Notes: generated by a model from the letters alone, not told the origin. DNA of 41,740 nucleotides from MAG-120531 sp963934855 (GCA_963934855.1 CAWWAC010000014.1:1-41740), one strand, 5' to 3'; numbered from the stretch's first letter, positions 8,716 through 17,694 are shown. Program-made: numbers and translations.

Positions 8716-9354
8716 TTACTTATACTTTTGACAAATAATAGCTACAAACCTATCTTCATAAGCCTCTTTTCCTTGCCAGTTTCCGTATTCTGGTTTTACT
8801 AAATTTTTAATAAAAGATAATGCTCTCTCCTCAGTTTCAATAGTGCTGAGCTGTGAAATAACCCTTTTAAAGGCTTCCTCTTCTCCGTTAAATAACTGAT
8901 TTAAAAAAGCAATTCTGTCATTGAGTCCAAACAACAATTCTTTACCGTAATACCCATTAACGGTATTTGATTGAATGGTTTGCGTATTTTTTGACAGGCT
9001 CTCTAATGCGGTTGGTTCTTTGTGAGGCACTTCTTTAAAAGGCATTTCTAAAACCATATCTATAATGGTGTCTATGCCAGGCGTTATAATATCTGACAAA
9101 TGAGGATTGCTTTCAGACACTAGTTCATTCCCCGCTAAGACCTCATTGGCCATTTGTTTAAACTTATCTGCCATCCTATTTTTTTCTACGTCTAAGGTAG
9201 GATCTTCTAATTCTCTTTCTATAAACTTTAAAACAGCTAGTTTTTCATAAAGACTTTTAGAGGCTTCGTACAAACTGCTTATTTCACTACTGTCATTTGC
9301 TGCGAGAATGTGCTTGGCAAGTCTGTTTAGTTCTTTGTGGAGCTTTTCTTTCAT
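8716..9354 (-). CDS. Conserved hypothetical protein, helical
   Basis: I do not recognise a named domain. The 212-residue product is acidic and mostly predicted helical, without signal peptide or membrane segment, so it is probably cytosolic. The N-terminal 60 residues (KEKLHKELNRLAKHILAAND and the following heptad-like segment) could form a coiled coil. The start is placed at ATG 9354; the frame extends to a TTG at 9429, but that would be an unusual start. It sits between rsmI and the divergent tdk. The C-terminus FIKNLVKPEYGNWQGKE and the central ELLFGLNDRIAFLNQLFNG look conserved. Confidence 0.75.
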   Translation of the reverse strand: MKEKLHKELNRLAKHILAANDSSEISSLYEASKSLYEKLAVLKFIERELEDPTLDVEKNRMADKFKQMANEVLAGNELVSESNPHLSDIITPGIDTIIDMVLEMPFKEVPHKEPTALESLSKNTQTIQSNTVNGYYGKELLFGLNDRIAFLNQLFNGEEEAFKRVISQLSTIETEERALSFIKNLVKPEYGNWQGKEAYEDRFVAIICQKYK

Positions 9355-9463
9355 AGTATAGCTAATATCGTGATTTTTAAATAAAAAAACGGCTCGCTTT
9401 GCGGCTAATTTTATATTTTTATAGCACAACTAAGTCTGACTCATTTATCCCCAAAATTATAAT

Positions 9464-10108
9464 ATGTTTTTAGAAAATACCGTAAATCATGAAGAACCTT
9501 TTGGATGGATAGAAGTGATTTGTGGCTCTATGTTTTCAGGGAAAACAGAAGAACTTATTAGAAGGCTTAAAAGAGCTCAATTTGCCAAACAACGCATTGA
9601 AATTTTTAAACCACAAATAGATATCCGCTACCACAATGAAATGGTGGTCTCGCATGACGAAAACCAGATTAGGTCTACTCCCGTCCCTGCAGCTGCCAAT
9701 ATAAGACTTTTAGCAGACCAATGCGACGTGGTGGGAATTGATGAGGCTCAATTTTTTGACTCAGAAATTGTACACGTATGCAATGACCTAGCTAATAAGG
9801 GAAAAAGGGTGATAGTAGCAGGCTTAGACATGGATTTTAAAGGAAACCCTTTTGGGCCAATGCCAGCCCTTATGGCCACTGCAGAATATGTGACTAAGGT
9901 ACACGCAGTATGCACCAGAACAGGAAATTTAGCCCACTATAGTTTTAGAAAATCTTTAAATGAAAACCTGGTTTTATTAGGGGAGACTTTAGAATATGAA
10001 CCCCTTAGCAGGGCGGCATATTACAAAGCCATGTTAAAGAATAAAATTAAAGACATGCCCGTAACAGCTCCAGTTGTGGTAAAAGTAGAAGACGCTACAA
10101 ATGAATAA
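9464..10108 (+). CDS. tdk: Thymidine kinase (type II)
   Basis: The 214-residue enzyme phosphorylates thymidine to dTMP in pyrimidine salvage. Its P-loop is GSMFSGKTE (21-29) and the DEAQFF motif (about 93-98) holds the catalytic Glu and Mg2+-site Asp. The thymidine-binding region is KVHAVCTRTGNLAHYSFRK in two halves around residue 150. The zinc-finger cysteines of type II kinases are largely lost: the usual CxxC reads CTRT, and the C-terminal CxxC/H is absent. The stop overlaps the alr start by eight bases. Confidence 0.93.
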   Translation: MFLENTVNHEEPFGWIEVICGSMFSGKTEELIRRLKRAQFAKQRIEIFKPQIDIRYHNEMVVSHDENQIRSTPVPAAANIRLLADQCDVVGIDEAQFFDSEIVHVCNDLANKGKRVIVAGLDMDFKGNPFGPMPALMATAEYVTKVHAVCTRTGNLAHYSFRKSLNENLVLLGETLEYEPLSRAAYYKAMLKNKIKDMPVTAPVVVKVEDATNE

Positions 10109-11213
10109 GGACACTTCTTCTGTGCTAGAAATAAATCTTTCAGCATTGGCGCACAATTACCGTTATATAAGAAGTAAATTAAACCCTAATACTAAGTTAT
10201 TGGGGGTGGTAAAAGCAAATGGCTACGGATCTGAGTCTATAGCCATTGCCAAAAAACTAGAGTCTTTAGGCATAGATTATCTTGCGGTAGCATACATACA
10301 AGAGGGAATTATATTGAGAGAAGAGGGCGTAAAAGTGCCCATTTTGGTGTTACACCCCCAGGTAGAGCAATTCAATGCGCTTATATTTAACTGTCTAGAG
10401 CCTAGCCTCTATTCAATTAGAACTTTAGAGGCCTTTATACGGGCCGCCAAAGGCAACGAAAATTACCCTATACACCTCAAAATTAATACTGGCTTAAACA
10501 GATTGGGGTTTTCAGCAAAAGACTTTAAAGAAGTGTTTAAGCTCTTAGACTCAGAAAAGTCTTTGCATGTAAAAGGATTGCTCTCTCATTTGGCCGCCTC
10601 AGATGACCCATTAGAAAGAGCCTTTACCCAGCGGCAAATAAACCTATTTAAAGACTGTATTCAAATCTTTGAATCTACATTAGGCCCTATAGAAATTAAG
10701 CATTTGTTAAACACCTCAGGAATTCTTCACTACCCAGAGGCCCAATTCCAAATGGCTAGATCTGGTATTGGTCTCTACGGCTATAGCAATGATGCAAAAA
10801 CTGATGCTGAACTACGGCCAGTTGCCACCTTAAAATGTAAGATTTCTCAAATACATGAGCTTGCGCCCGGTGACTGGGTGGGATACAACAAGGGGTTTGT
10901 AGCCAAAGAGAAGATGAAAATAGCTACCTTAACCATTGGCCACGCAGACGGAATTGGCAGGCAATACGGTCACGGTAAAGGGGTGGTCACCATACATGGT
11001 GCTGCTGCGCCCATTATTGGAAATGTCTGTATGGACATGATTATGGTGAATCTTGGAAGCATTGTAGCAAAAGAAGGAGACGTCGTTGTAGTTTTTGGTG
11101 GTGAAAGTAGTGAAAGTCTAACTGCAGAGCTTTTTGCAAAAGGAGCTAAAACCATTTCTTACGAGCTATTAACAGGTATTGGGGCCAGGGTTAAAAGGCA
11201 TATTATAGTGTAA
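10101..11213 (+). CDS. alr: Alanine racemase
   Basis: The 370-residue PLP enzyme interconverts L- and D-alanine for peptidoglycan. The PLP lysine is Lys38 in VVKANGYG, and the second catalytic base is Tyr262 in DWVGYNKGF. ARSGIGLYGY (219-228) and GNVCMDM are further family signatures. It is a TIM barrel plus C-terminal beta-domain of normal length. The first eight bases overlap tdk, so translation is probably coupled. A candidate terminator follows at 11246-11280. Confidence 0.95.
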   Translation: MNKDTSSVLEINLSALAHNYRYIRSKLNPNTKLLGVVKANGYGSESIAIAKKLESLGIDYLAVAYIQEGIILREEGVKVPILVLHPQVEQFNALIFNCLEPSLYSIRTLEAFIRAAKGNENYPIHLKINTGLNRLGFSAKDFKEVFKLLDSEKSLHVKGLLSHLAASDDPLERAFTQRQINLFKDCIQIFESTLGPIEIKHLLNTSGILHYPEAQFQMARSGIGLYGYSNDAKTDAELRPVATLKCKISQIHELAPGDWVGYNKGFVAKEKMKIATLTIGHADGIGRQYGHGKGVVTIHGAAAPIIGNVCMDMIMVNLGSIVAKEGDVVVVFGGESSESLTAELFAKGAKTISYELLTGIGARVKRHIIV

Positions 11214-11245
11214 GACATTTTTAATATTGAAAACCCAAAAGCGAC

Positions 11246-11280
11246 AACCCACAAATAAAAAATTTATTCGCGGGTTTTGT
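11246..11280 (+). terminator. Candidate terminator after alr
   Basis: AACCCACAAATAA pairs with TTATTCGCGGGTT with two A-C mismatches in the plus strand (G-U wobbles on the minus strand), and the arm is followed by TTTGTTGTT. The U-rich tail is imperfect, so this is a weaker call than the others. Confidence 0.4.
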
Positions 11281-11355
11281 TGTTACAAATATAACTTTTT
11301 GTTATATTTTTTAATATTAAGGCGTATTTTTTTAAGCCCTCAAAGATAATATGTT

Positions 11356-11363
11356 TACTTTTG
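11356..11363 (+). promoter_or_regulatory. Bacteroidota-type -7 box of asd
   Basis: TACTTTTG matches TAnnTTTG and lies 21 bases before the asd ATG at 11385. This separates asd transcription from alr and argues against the TTG start at 11361. Confidence 0.5.
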
Positions 11364-11384
11364 ACTTCTTTAAATGTATTTAAA

Positions 11385-12374
11385 ATGAAAATAGCTGTTG
11401 TAGGTGCTACCGGAATGGTAGGAGAAGTCTTGCTAAAGATATTGGCAGAGCGCCAATTCCCTGTTGACGAATTATTGTTAGTGGCCTCTGAAAGGTCTGT
11501 TGGCAAACAAATGGACTATAACGGACAAACCTATACCGTGATTGGTTTAGAGGCTGCTGTAGCTGCAAAACCAGACATGGCTATTTTTTCTGCAGGAGGA
11601 GATACCTCTTTGGAATGGGCGCCAAAATTTGCAGCAGTTGGTACTACTGTTATTGACAACTCCTCTGCTTGGCGCATGCACCCGGACCACAAACTTATTG
11701 TCCCGGAAATTAATGCACAGCTGCTTACCAAAGCAGATAAAATTATAGCCAATCCAAACTGTTCTACCATTCAATTGGTGATGGTTTTGGCCCCATTACA
11801 CGCAAAATATAAATTGAAACGCGTGGTGATTTCTACCTATCAATCTGTTTCTGGGACGGGTATAAAAGCAGTAAAACAAATGGAAAATGAAGCCCTAGGC
11901 ATTCAAGGAGATATGGCCTATCACTATCCCATTCACAGGAATGCTATTCCACATTGCGATGTATTTTTAGATAACGGATACACCAAAGAGGAAATGAAAT
12001 TAACCAATGAGCCCAAGAAAATCTTGGCCGATGAATCTTTTCATATCACCGCCACAGCTGTGAGAATCCCAACTGCTGGTGGACATTCGGAATCTGTGAA
12101 TATCTCTTTTAAAAATGATTTTGATTTGGCAGAGGTCCGCAGGCTCTTAAATGACACCCCTGGAGTGGTGGTTCAAGACAATACAGATACCAATACTTAC
12201 CCTATGCCCATATATGCCCATAATAAAGATGAGGTATTTGTAGGGCGTATTAGAAGAGATGAGAGCCAGGCAAACACTATAAATCTTTGGATTGTAGCAG
12301 ATAATCTCAGAAAAGGAGCTGCTACCAATGCCATTCAAATTGGAGAATACCTAATAGATAATGGCTTGGTGTAA
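11385..12374 (+). CDS. asd: Aspartate-semialdehyde dehydrogenase
   Basis: The 329-residue enzyme reduces aspartyl phosphate to aspartate semialdehyde, the branch point to lysine, diaminopimelate, threonine and methionine. The NADP motif is VVGATGMVGEVLL (5-17), the catalytic Cys126 lies in ANPNCSTIQ, and GGHSESVNIS contains the catalytic His. PTAGGHSE is typical of Gram-negative and Bacteroidota Asd. The start at 11385 matches the family; a 24-base longer frame from a TTG exists upstream. The ABC gene begins three bases after the stop. Confidence 0.95.
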   Translation: MKIAVVGATGMVGEVLLKILAERQFPVDELLLVASERSVGKQMDYNGQTYTVIGLEAAVAAKPDMAIFSAGGDTSLEWAPKFAAVGTTVIDNSSAWRMHPDHKLIVPEINAQLLTKADKIIANPNCSTIQLVMVLAPLHAKYKLKRVVISTYQSVSGTGIKAVKQMENEALGIQGDMAYHYPIHRNAIPHCDVFLDNGYTKEEMKLTNEPKKILADESFHITATAVRIPTAGGHSESVNISFKNDFDLAEVRRLLNDTPGVVVQDNTDTNTYPMPIYAHNKDEVFVGRIRRDESQANTINLWIVADNLRKGAATNAIQIGEYLIDNGLV

Positions 12375-12377
12375 AGA

Positions 12378-13379
12378 ATGCTAGAGATTAAAGACCTTTC
12401 TTTTTCCTACGGGACTCAATCTGTACTTACGGACTTAAACCTAAGGGTAAAGGCGGGCCAGTTAGTAGCCTTAACCGGGTTAAGTGGGAGTGGGAAAAGT
12501 ACGCTGCTTAAACTTATTTATGGCAGTTTAGCGCCCAATAAAGGAACCATAATCTGGAAACAAGAGTCCTTATTAGGCCCAGATTTTAACCTGCTGCCTG
12601 GCACTTCTTTTTTAAGGTACCTAGCGCAAGACTTTGAGCTAATGCCTTTTACTTCTGTAGCAGAAAACATTAGTCAACACCTCTCTGTTTTTGAACCTGA
12701 AGCCCTTTTACATAGAACTCAGGAGCTCTTAAAGCTTATTGATATGGAGGCCTTTGCAAATACTCGGGTTAAAAACCTTTCTGGTGGCCAACAACAAAGA
12801 GTAGCTATAGCCAAGGTACTGGCTAAGGCGCCAGAATTACTGCTCTTAGACGAGCCCTTTAGCCACATAGACTTGCCTTTAAAGCTCAAGCTCAAAACAC
12901 AGCTTTTTAATTATTTAAAAAAACATCACATAGCTTGTTTACTGGCCTCACACCACCCAGAAGATTATTTAGGACATGCAGATGAAATGGTTTGCTTAGA
13001 ACAAGGCCGGGTAAGCGCACAAGACAGACCTATGGCCCTATACCAAAACCCTCCAAGTTTGGCTGTGGCCCAACTATTTGGACTGGTAAATGTCATTCCC
13101 CCTTCACTTATAAAAACACTACACCCAGACCTAAAAAATCCAGCTAAAAATCCCTTGTTAGTTTGGCCGCATGAATGGGAAACAGGAAGTAAAGAGGGTA
13201 TAAAAGCAGAAGTATCGGCTTGCTTCTTTAAAGGAGATGGCTATATGGTAGCCCTCACTTCTATTGGAATTGAGGAAAAAATCTATATGTACAGCAAAAA
13301 AGCATGGCCCGCAAAAACAGAAATCTGTTTAGGCCTACCGCTCTGGCTTTGTAAAAGTAGGTTGAAGTCCTTCCAATAA
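12378..13379 (+). CDS. ABC transporter ATP-binding protein without a permease partner
   Basis: The 333-residue protein has Walker A GLSGSGKST (34-42), Q-loop YLAQDFEL, signature LSGGQQQRVAIAK (about 136-148), Walker B LLLLDEPF and the H-loop ASHHPEDY. The architecture resembles importers of the polyamine/ferric/sulfate group (PotA/FbpC/CysA), with about 100 extra residues at the C-terminus that could be a reduced TOBE domain. No membrane subunit or binding protein is in the window, so the substrate cannot be named. It ends eight bases from the convergent FAD oxidoreductase. Confidence 0.85.
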   Translation: MLEIKDLSFSYGTQSVLTDLNLRVKAGQLVALTGLSGSGKSTLLKLIYGSLAPNKGTIIWKQESLLGPDFNLLPGTSFLRYLAQDFELMPFTSVAENISQHLSVFEPEALLHRTQELLKLIDMEAFANTRVKNLSGGQQQRVAIAKVLAKAPELLLLDEPFSHIDLPLKLKLKTQLFNYLKKHHIACLLASHHPEDYLGHADEMVCLEQGRVSAQDRPMALYQNPPSLAVAQLFGLVNVIPPSLIKTLHPDLKNPAKNPLLVWPHEWETGSKEGIKAEVSACFFKGDGYMVALTSIGIEEKIYMYSKKAWPAKTEICLGLPLWLCKSRLKSFQ

Positions 13380-13387
13380 AAATTTTA

Positions 13388-14512
13388 CTATTCTGACAGG
13401 CATAATTCTGCCAACTCCAAACCTACCTGAGCACCTAAAGCTACTCCCATCCCTCCTAGTCTTACGCCACAATACATAGCGTTATCTAGTTTTTTAACAA
13501 TGGGGTGCTTGCCTTTTCCTACTCCCATAATTCCAGACCAGCTGAGGTCTATTTCAAACGGAGTGTCTGGTAAAATACACTCTTTAAGCAATCGTTTTAA
13601 TGCATCTTGAATAAGTGGCGTCTGCTCAAAACTAGTGGTCTCTTCTGTTTTAAAATCAAGGTTTCTAGCACCTCCAAGTAATATTCTATCCTCTACATTT
13701 CTAAAGTAATAATAGCCCATATCCATATGAAAAGCTCCCTTAATAGAGAGTCCTTTTATGGGTTTGGTAATAAGCACTTGGGCCCTGGCAGGGGCTACGT
13801 CTTCCAAACCAAAAGACTTAGAAAAACCGTTGGTTGCCAAGCATACCTTCTGTGCGTTGCACTCAAAAGAAGGAGTCTTTATAAGCACCCCCTTCCCTGA
13901 GGGGTGTAGCTCAGACACTGGAAGTCCATAAAAAATATGAACCCCTGCTTTTTGAACCTTTTTTGTGAGGTTTTGCATACAAAGACCCGTGTCTATTTGG
14001 CCTTCAAAGGCACTGCTGATATACTGGGGTTGTACCCCTTTAAATTTAAAACGATTAGGGGCTTTATAAAAAGAAGCCCCCTTAAATACAGGTTCTAAAA
14101 AATCATTTACAAGCTCTAAGCGGTCTAAACAATTGTGGTACAGGGCTTCATGCTGGTTTAAAAAGACCTCATGCCCCCCGTGATTTTGATAATCCAAAGC
14201 AGCGTCTCCAAGGGTTTCTCTCAAGAGTTGAACCCCTTTAAAGCGCTTTGCTACCAAATCTAAAACGGCTGCTTCTCCTTGAGCTTCTATGTCAGACACT
14301 ATTTCTGAAATACTTCCAAAACAAGTAAAACCTGCATTTTTAGTGCTAGCACCATGAGGGAGTACCCCTTTTTCAAATATGACAATTTTAGCCTTTGGGG
14401 CTTTTTTTCTGAGTGCTAATGCACAATGCAGGCCTACAATTCCGCTTCCAACAATGGCGTAATCTATTTGAGAGAGCCAGTGTTTGTGCTCCCAATAACT
14501 CAATGCGTCCAT
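13388..14512 (-). CDS. FAD-dependent oxidoreductase (DAO family)
   Basis: The 374-residue protein begins with a dinucleotide-binding fold after about 17 residues (AIVGSGIVGLHCALAL; GxGxxG at 22-27) and has the DAO-type substrate domain. KNAGFTCFGS (about 60) and the C-terminal CGVRLGGMGVALGAQVG are typical of the D-amino-acid oxidase/glycine oxidase superfamily. It probably oxidises an amine or amino acid using FAD, but the substrate is unknown. It stands alone between two convergent blocks, with a bidirectional terminator 46 bases upstream of its start. Confidence 0.82.
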   Translation of the reverse strand: MDALSYWEHKHWLSQIDYAIVGSGIVGLHCALALRKKAPKAKIVIFEKGVLPHGASTKNAGFTCFGSISEIVSDIEAQGEAAVLDLVAKRFKGVQLLRETLGDAALDYQNHGGHEVFLNQHEALYHNCLDRLELVNDFLEPVFKGASFYKAPNRFKFKGVQPQYISSAFEGQIDTGLCMQNLTKKVQKAGVHIFYGLPVSELHPSGKGVLIKTPSFECNAQKVCLATNGFSKSFGLEDVAPARAQVLITKPIKGLSIKGAFHMDMGYYYFRNVEDRILLGGARNLDFKTEETTSFEQTPLIQDALKRLLKECILPDTPFEIDLSWSGIMGVGKGKHPIVKKLDNAMYCGVRLGGMGVALGAQVGLELAELCLSE

Positions 14513-14557
14513 AAAAAAAGTTTAGCTCATAAAGATATGTAAAGATCTAGAACTCAT

Positions 14558-14587
14558 AAAAAAACCCCTAAAAAAAGGGGTTTTTTT
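14558..14587 (-). terminator. Intrinsic terminator after accC
   Basis: An 11-bp perfect stem (seven A plus CCCC against GGGG plus seven T) with an eight-base loop lies 20 bases beyond the accC stop. It is symmetric, so it could act in both directions. Confidence 0.85.
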
Positions 14588-14606
14588 ATTGCTTTTATTG
14601 TAATGA

Positions 14607-15959
14607 CTAGACTTCCGCAATAGGAGCCATCGTAAAGTCTTCCATGAATTTAGTGGTGTAATTTCCCGCTAAGTAGTCTGGGTGATCCATAAGCTGTCTG
14701 TGAAATGGAATGGTGGTTTTTATACCCTCAATCACAAATTCATCTAAGGCTCTTTTCATTTTATTAATAGCCTCTTCTCTAGTTTGTGCTGTAGTAATAA
14801 GCTTGGCAATCATAGAGTCGTAATTAGGAGGAATGACATAGCCACTGTACACATGAGTATCTAATCTTATTCCGTGTCCACCTGGCGTATGCAGCGTAGT
14901 AATTCTTCCCGGACTTGGCCTAAAGTCATTGTAAGGATCTTCTGCATTAATTCTGCACTCAATGGCGTGTAGTTTTGGATAGTAGTTTTTGCCAGAGATA
15001 GGCACTCCTGCAGCTACTAAAATTTGCTCTCTTATAAGGTCGTGATCTACCACCTGCTCTGTAATGGGGTGCTCTACCTGAATTCTAGTGTTCATTTCCA
15101 TAAAGTAGAACTTTCTGTGCTTGTCTACTAGGAATTCTATTGTGCCTGCACCCTCGTAATTAATAAATTCTGCTGCTTTAACTGCGGCAGCACCCATTTG
15201 CTCACGCAGCTTATCTGTCATAAAAGGAGAAGGGGTTTCTTCTGTAAGTTTTTGGTGCCTGCGCTGTATAGAGCAATCTCTTTCAGACAAGTGACAAGCT
15301 TTTCCAAATTGATCTCCCACTACTTGAATTTCAATATGTCGGGGTTCCTCTATAAGTTTTTCCATGTACATACCTCCATTACCAAAAGCAGCAGTGGCTT
15401 CTTGTACAGCACTATCGTATAGCTTGATCATGTCTTCTTCTTTCCATACGGCGCGCATTCCCTTACCTCCACCACCGGCAGTAGCTTTGATCATCACTGG
15501 GTAGCCCACTTTTTTAGCGGTAACAATGGCGTCCTTAGCATCTTTTAAAATTCCTGCAGATCCAGGAACACAGGGTACTCCTGCTTTTTTCATGGTCTCT
15601 TTAGCAGTAGCTTTGTCTCCCATTTTATCTATCTGATCACCAGAAGCACCAATAAACTTAATGCCGTGCTCTACACAGATTCTAGAAAATTTAGCATTTT
15701 CAGAAAGAAATCCATAACCAGGGTGAATGGCGTCTGCATTGGTGATTTCTGCAGCTGCAATAATGTTTGAAATCTTTAGATAAGACTCACTGCTGGGAGG
15801 GGGTCCAATACAAACCGCTTCATCGGCAAACCTTACGTGAAGGCTTTCCTCGTCTGCTTTGGAATATACGGCAACCGTTTTAATTCCCATTTCTTTACAG
15901 GTTCTAATAATCCTTAAGGCTATTTCTCCTCTATTTGCAATTAATATCTTCTTAAACAT
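14607..15959 (-). CDS. accC: Biotin carboxylase subunit of acetyl-CoA carboxylase
   Basis: The 450-residue enzyme carboxylates biotin on BCCP with ATP and bicarbonate, the first half-reaction of acetyl-CoA carboxylase. MFKKILIANRGEIALRIIR is the N-terminus, GGGGKGMR (162-169) is the glycine-rich ATP loop, and MNTRIQVEHPITE (about 290) is the active-site segment of ATP-grasp carboxylases. The length equals E. coli AccC. It is the last gene of fabH-accB-accC, 48 bases after accB, with a strong terminator following. Confidence 0.97.
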   Translation of the reverse strand: MFKKILIANRGEIALRIIRTCKEMGIKTVAVYSKADEESLHVRFADEAVCIGPPPSSESYLKISNIIAAAEITNADAIHPGYGFLSENAKFSRICVEHGIKFIGASGDQIDKMGDKATAKETMKKAGVPCVPGSAGILKDAKDAIVTAKKVGYPVMIKATAGGGGKGMRAVWKEEDMIKLYDSAVQEATAAFGNGGMYMEKLIEEPRHIEIQVVGDQFGKACHLSERDCSIQRRHQKLTEETPSPFMTDKLREQMGAAAVKAAEFINYEGAGTIEFLVDKHRKFYFMEMNTRIQVEHPITEQVVDHDLIREQILVAAGVPISGKNYYPKLHAIECRINAEDPYNDFRPSPGRITTLHTPGGHGIRLDTHVYSGYVIPPNYDSMIAKLITTAQTREEAINKMKRALDEFVIEGIKTTIPFHRQLMDHPDYLAGNYTTKFMEDFTMAPIAEV

Positions 15960-16007
15960 AGTAGCTTAATTTTAGTAAAATGATCACTGTTTAGAAATAT
16001 AAAACAA

Positions 16008-16475
16008 CTAAGAGGGGTCTACTACAAAAAGAGGTTGGTCAAATTCTACAGGAGAAGAATCATCTACTAAAACTTTCACGATTTTTCCAGAAATCTCTGC
16101 CTCAATATCATTAAATAACTTCATGGCTTCAATCACACAAAGCACATCGCCTTTGTTAATTTTAGTGCCTACCTCAACAAAGTTTAATTTGTCTGGTGAA
16201 GGTCTTCTGTAAAAGGTTCCAATAATAGGAGACTTAATAGTGATCAGGTGGTCTTCAGAGGCCACAGCTGGAGCTGCTTCTGCTGGCAAAGCGGCCATAG
16301 GGGCTGCTGCTTGTGCCATAGAGGGCATTTGCTGAACATAAGTTGGTTCTGAATATGCAGCGCCTAAAGGCCCTGTTCTGATGGTTATTTTTACATCATC
16401 TGTCTCTAATTTAACTTCACTAGCGCCAGATTTGGCAACAAATTTAATGAGGTTCTGAATTTCTTTAATATCCAT
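16008..16475 (-). CDS. accB: Biotin carboxyl carrier protein of acetyl-CoA carboxylase
   Basis: The 155-residue protein carries the biotinyl domain at the C-terminus, with the biotinylated Lys119 in IEAMKLFND. An Ala/Pro-rich flexible linker (about residues 48-73) separates it from the N-terminal dimerisation segment MDIKEIQNLIKFV. Residue and order follow AccB of other bacteria. It lies 32 bases after fabH and 48 before accC. Confidence 0.97.
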   Translation of the reverse strand: MDIKEIQNLIKFVAKSGASEVKLETDDVKITIRTGPLGAAYSEPTYVQQMPSMAQAAAPMAALPAEAAPAVASEDHLITIKSPIIGTFYRRPSPDKLNFVEVGTKINKGDVLCVIEAMKLFNDIEAEISGKIVKVLVDDSSPVEFDQPLFVVDPS

Positions 16476-16507
16476 TTTAATAAAGTTTAGTTTAGCAAAA
16501 GTAATTA

Positions 16508-17503
16508 TTAATTATTGTAAGCCCAGGTTAAATAAATAGACCCCCAGGTAAAGCCTCCGCCAAAAGCTGCAAAGACTAATTTATCTCCTTTTTTAAGTTT
16601 GTGTTCATAATCTGCCAATAACAAAGGCAAAGTAGCGGAGGTTGTATTCCCGTATTTTGCAATATTATTCATCACCTTAGACTTGTCTAAATCCATGCGG
16701 TTTGCAGTAGCATATATAATTCTACTATTGGCCTGGTGAGGGACCAACCAATCTATATCGTCATTGGAAAGCTTATTGCGCTCCATGATTTTTGCTGCAG
16801 AATCTGCCATATTAGACACGGCAAATTTAAAAACTGTTTTCCCGTCTTGATAAACGTGGTGCTGCTTGTTTTTTACAGTTTCTATAGTAGCTGGGAGCAA
16901 AGAGCCTCCAGCTTCCATTTTTAGAAAGTTTCTTCCAATACCGTCAGACCTTAGAAACTCATCTTGGAGTCCAAAACCTTCCTTATTAGGCTCAAATAAA
17001 GCAGCTCCAGCACCATCTCCAAAAATAATACAAGTGGCACGGTCTTCATAGTCTATAATAGAAGACATTTTATCCGCCCCTATTAGCAATACCTTTTTAT
17101 ATCTGCCTGCTTCTATATATGCCGCGGCAGTAGACATGCCGTATAAAAAACTAGAACAAGCGGCTTGTAGGTCATAAGAAAAAGCGTTGGTAGCTCCAAT
17201 CTCAGAGGCTACATAAGCTGCAGTAGACGCTACTAAGAGGTCTGGGGTTGCCGTAGCTACTAATACTAAGTCTATGGTCTGGGGGTCTAATTGTTGTTTT
17301 TCAATGAGGTCTTTAGCTGCATTTATGGCTAAAAAAGAGGTTCCTTTATCTTTGTCTTTTAAAATTCTTCTCTCTTTAATTCCTGTTCTACTGATAATCC
17401 ACTCGTCATTTGTGTCTACCATGGTTTCTAAGAGTGCATTGGTCAGTACAAAGTCTGGGACGTATGATCCAACAGCTGTAATGGCTGCAAATAATTTTGT
17501 CAT
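16508..17503 (-). CDS. fabH: 3-oxoacyl-ACP synthase III
   Basis: The 331-residue enzyme condenses a primer acyl-CoA with malonyl-ACP to start fatty-acid synthesis. The catalytic triad is Cys116 (QAACSSF), His256 (VPHQANSRI) and Asn286 (KYGNTTSA). Primer choice (acetyl versus branched) cannot be decided from sequence alone, although many Flavobacteria use branched primers. It is the first gene of fabH-accB-accC. A 41-bp dyad sits 27-67 bases upstream of its start and may be an operator. Confidence 0.96.
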   Translation of the reverse strand: MTKLFAAITAVGSYVPDFVLTNALLETMVDTNDEWIISRTGIKERRILKDKDKGTSFLAINAAKDLIEKQQLDPQTIDLVLVATATPDLLVASTAAYVASEIGATNAFSYDLQAACSSFLYGMSTAAAYIEAGRYKKVLLIGADKMSSIIDYEDRATCIIFGDGAGAALFEPNKEGFGLQDEFLRSDGIGRNFLKMEAGGSLLPATIETVKNKQHHVYQDGKTVFKFAVSNMADSAAKIMERNKLSNDDIDWLVPHQANSRIIYATANRMDLDKSKVMNNIAKYGNTTSATLPLLLADYEHKLKKGDKLVFAAFGGGFTWGSIYLTWAYNN

Positions 17504-17529
17504 TCAAATAGATTTGATTTTTAACTAAA

Positions 17530-17570
17530 AATGATTGAAAATTCATCAAAATTGATGAAAATTAATCATT
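17530..17570. promoter_or_regulatory. Imperfect 41-bp palindrome upstream of fabH
   Basis: Two nested inverted repeats share nearly the same centre. The inner arms are TTCATCAA (17542-17549) and TTGATGAA (17552-17559), perfect over eight bases. The outer arms are AATGATT (17530-17536) and AATCATT (17564-17570), perfect over seven. The site is 27 bases before the fabH start. A dimeric repressor or activator of fatty-acid genes would be expected to bind such a dyad; which one is unknown. Confidence 0.4.
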
Positions 17571-17662
17571 TAATACTACTTTTTGGCTTTTTTATAGGAT
17601 TTTTACTGGTTTTTACAAAAAACGAAAGATCAAATAAAAGCTTCATATTAAGTTTATGTCAT

Positions 17663-17694
17663 AAAAAAACTCCCACTTTTAAAAAGTGAGAGTT
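17663..17694 (-). terminator. Intrinsic terminator after rpmF
   Basis: On the minus strand AACTCTCACTTTT pairs with AAAAGTGGGAGTT (one G-U), followed by a T-run. It is 23 bases beyond the rpmF stop and separates the pdxA-DUF177-rpmF side from fabH, so fabH probably has its own promoter. Confidence 0.85.
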
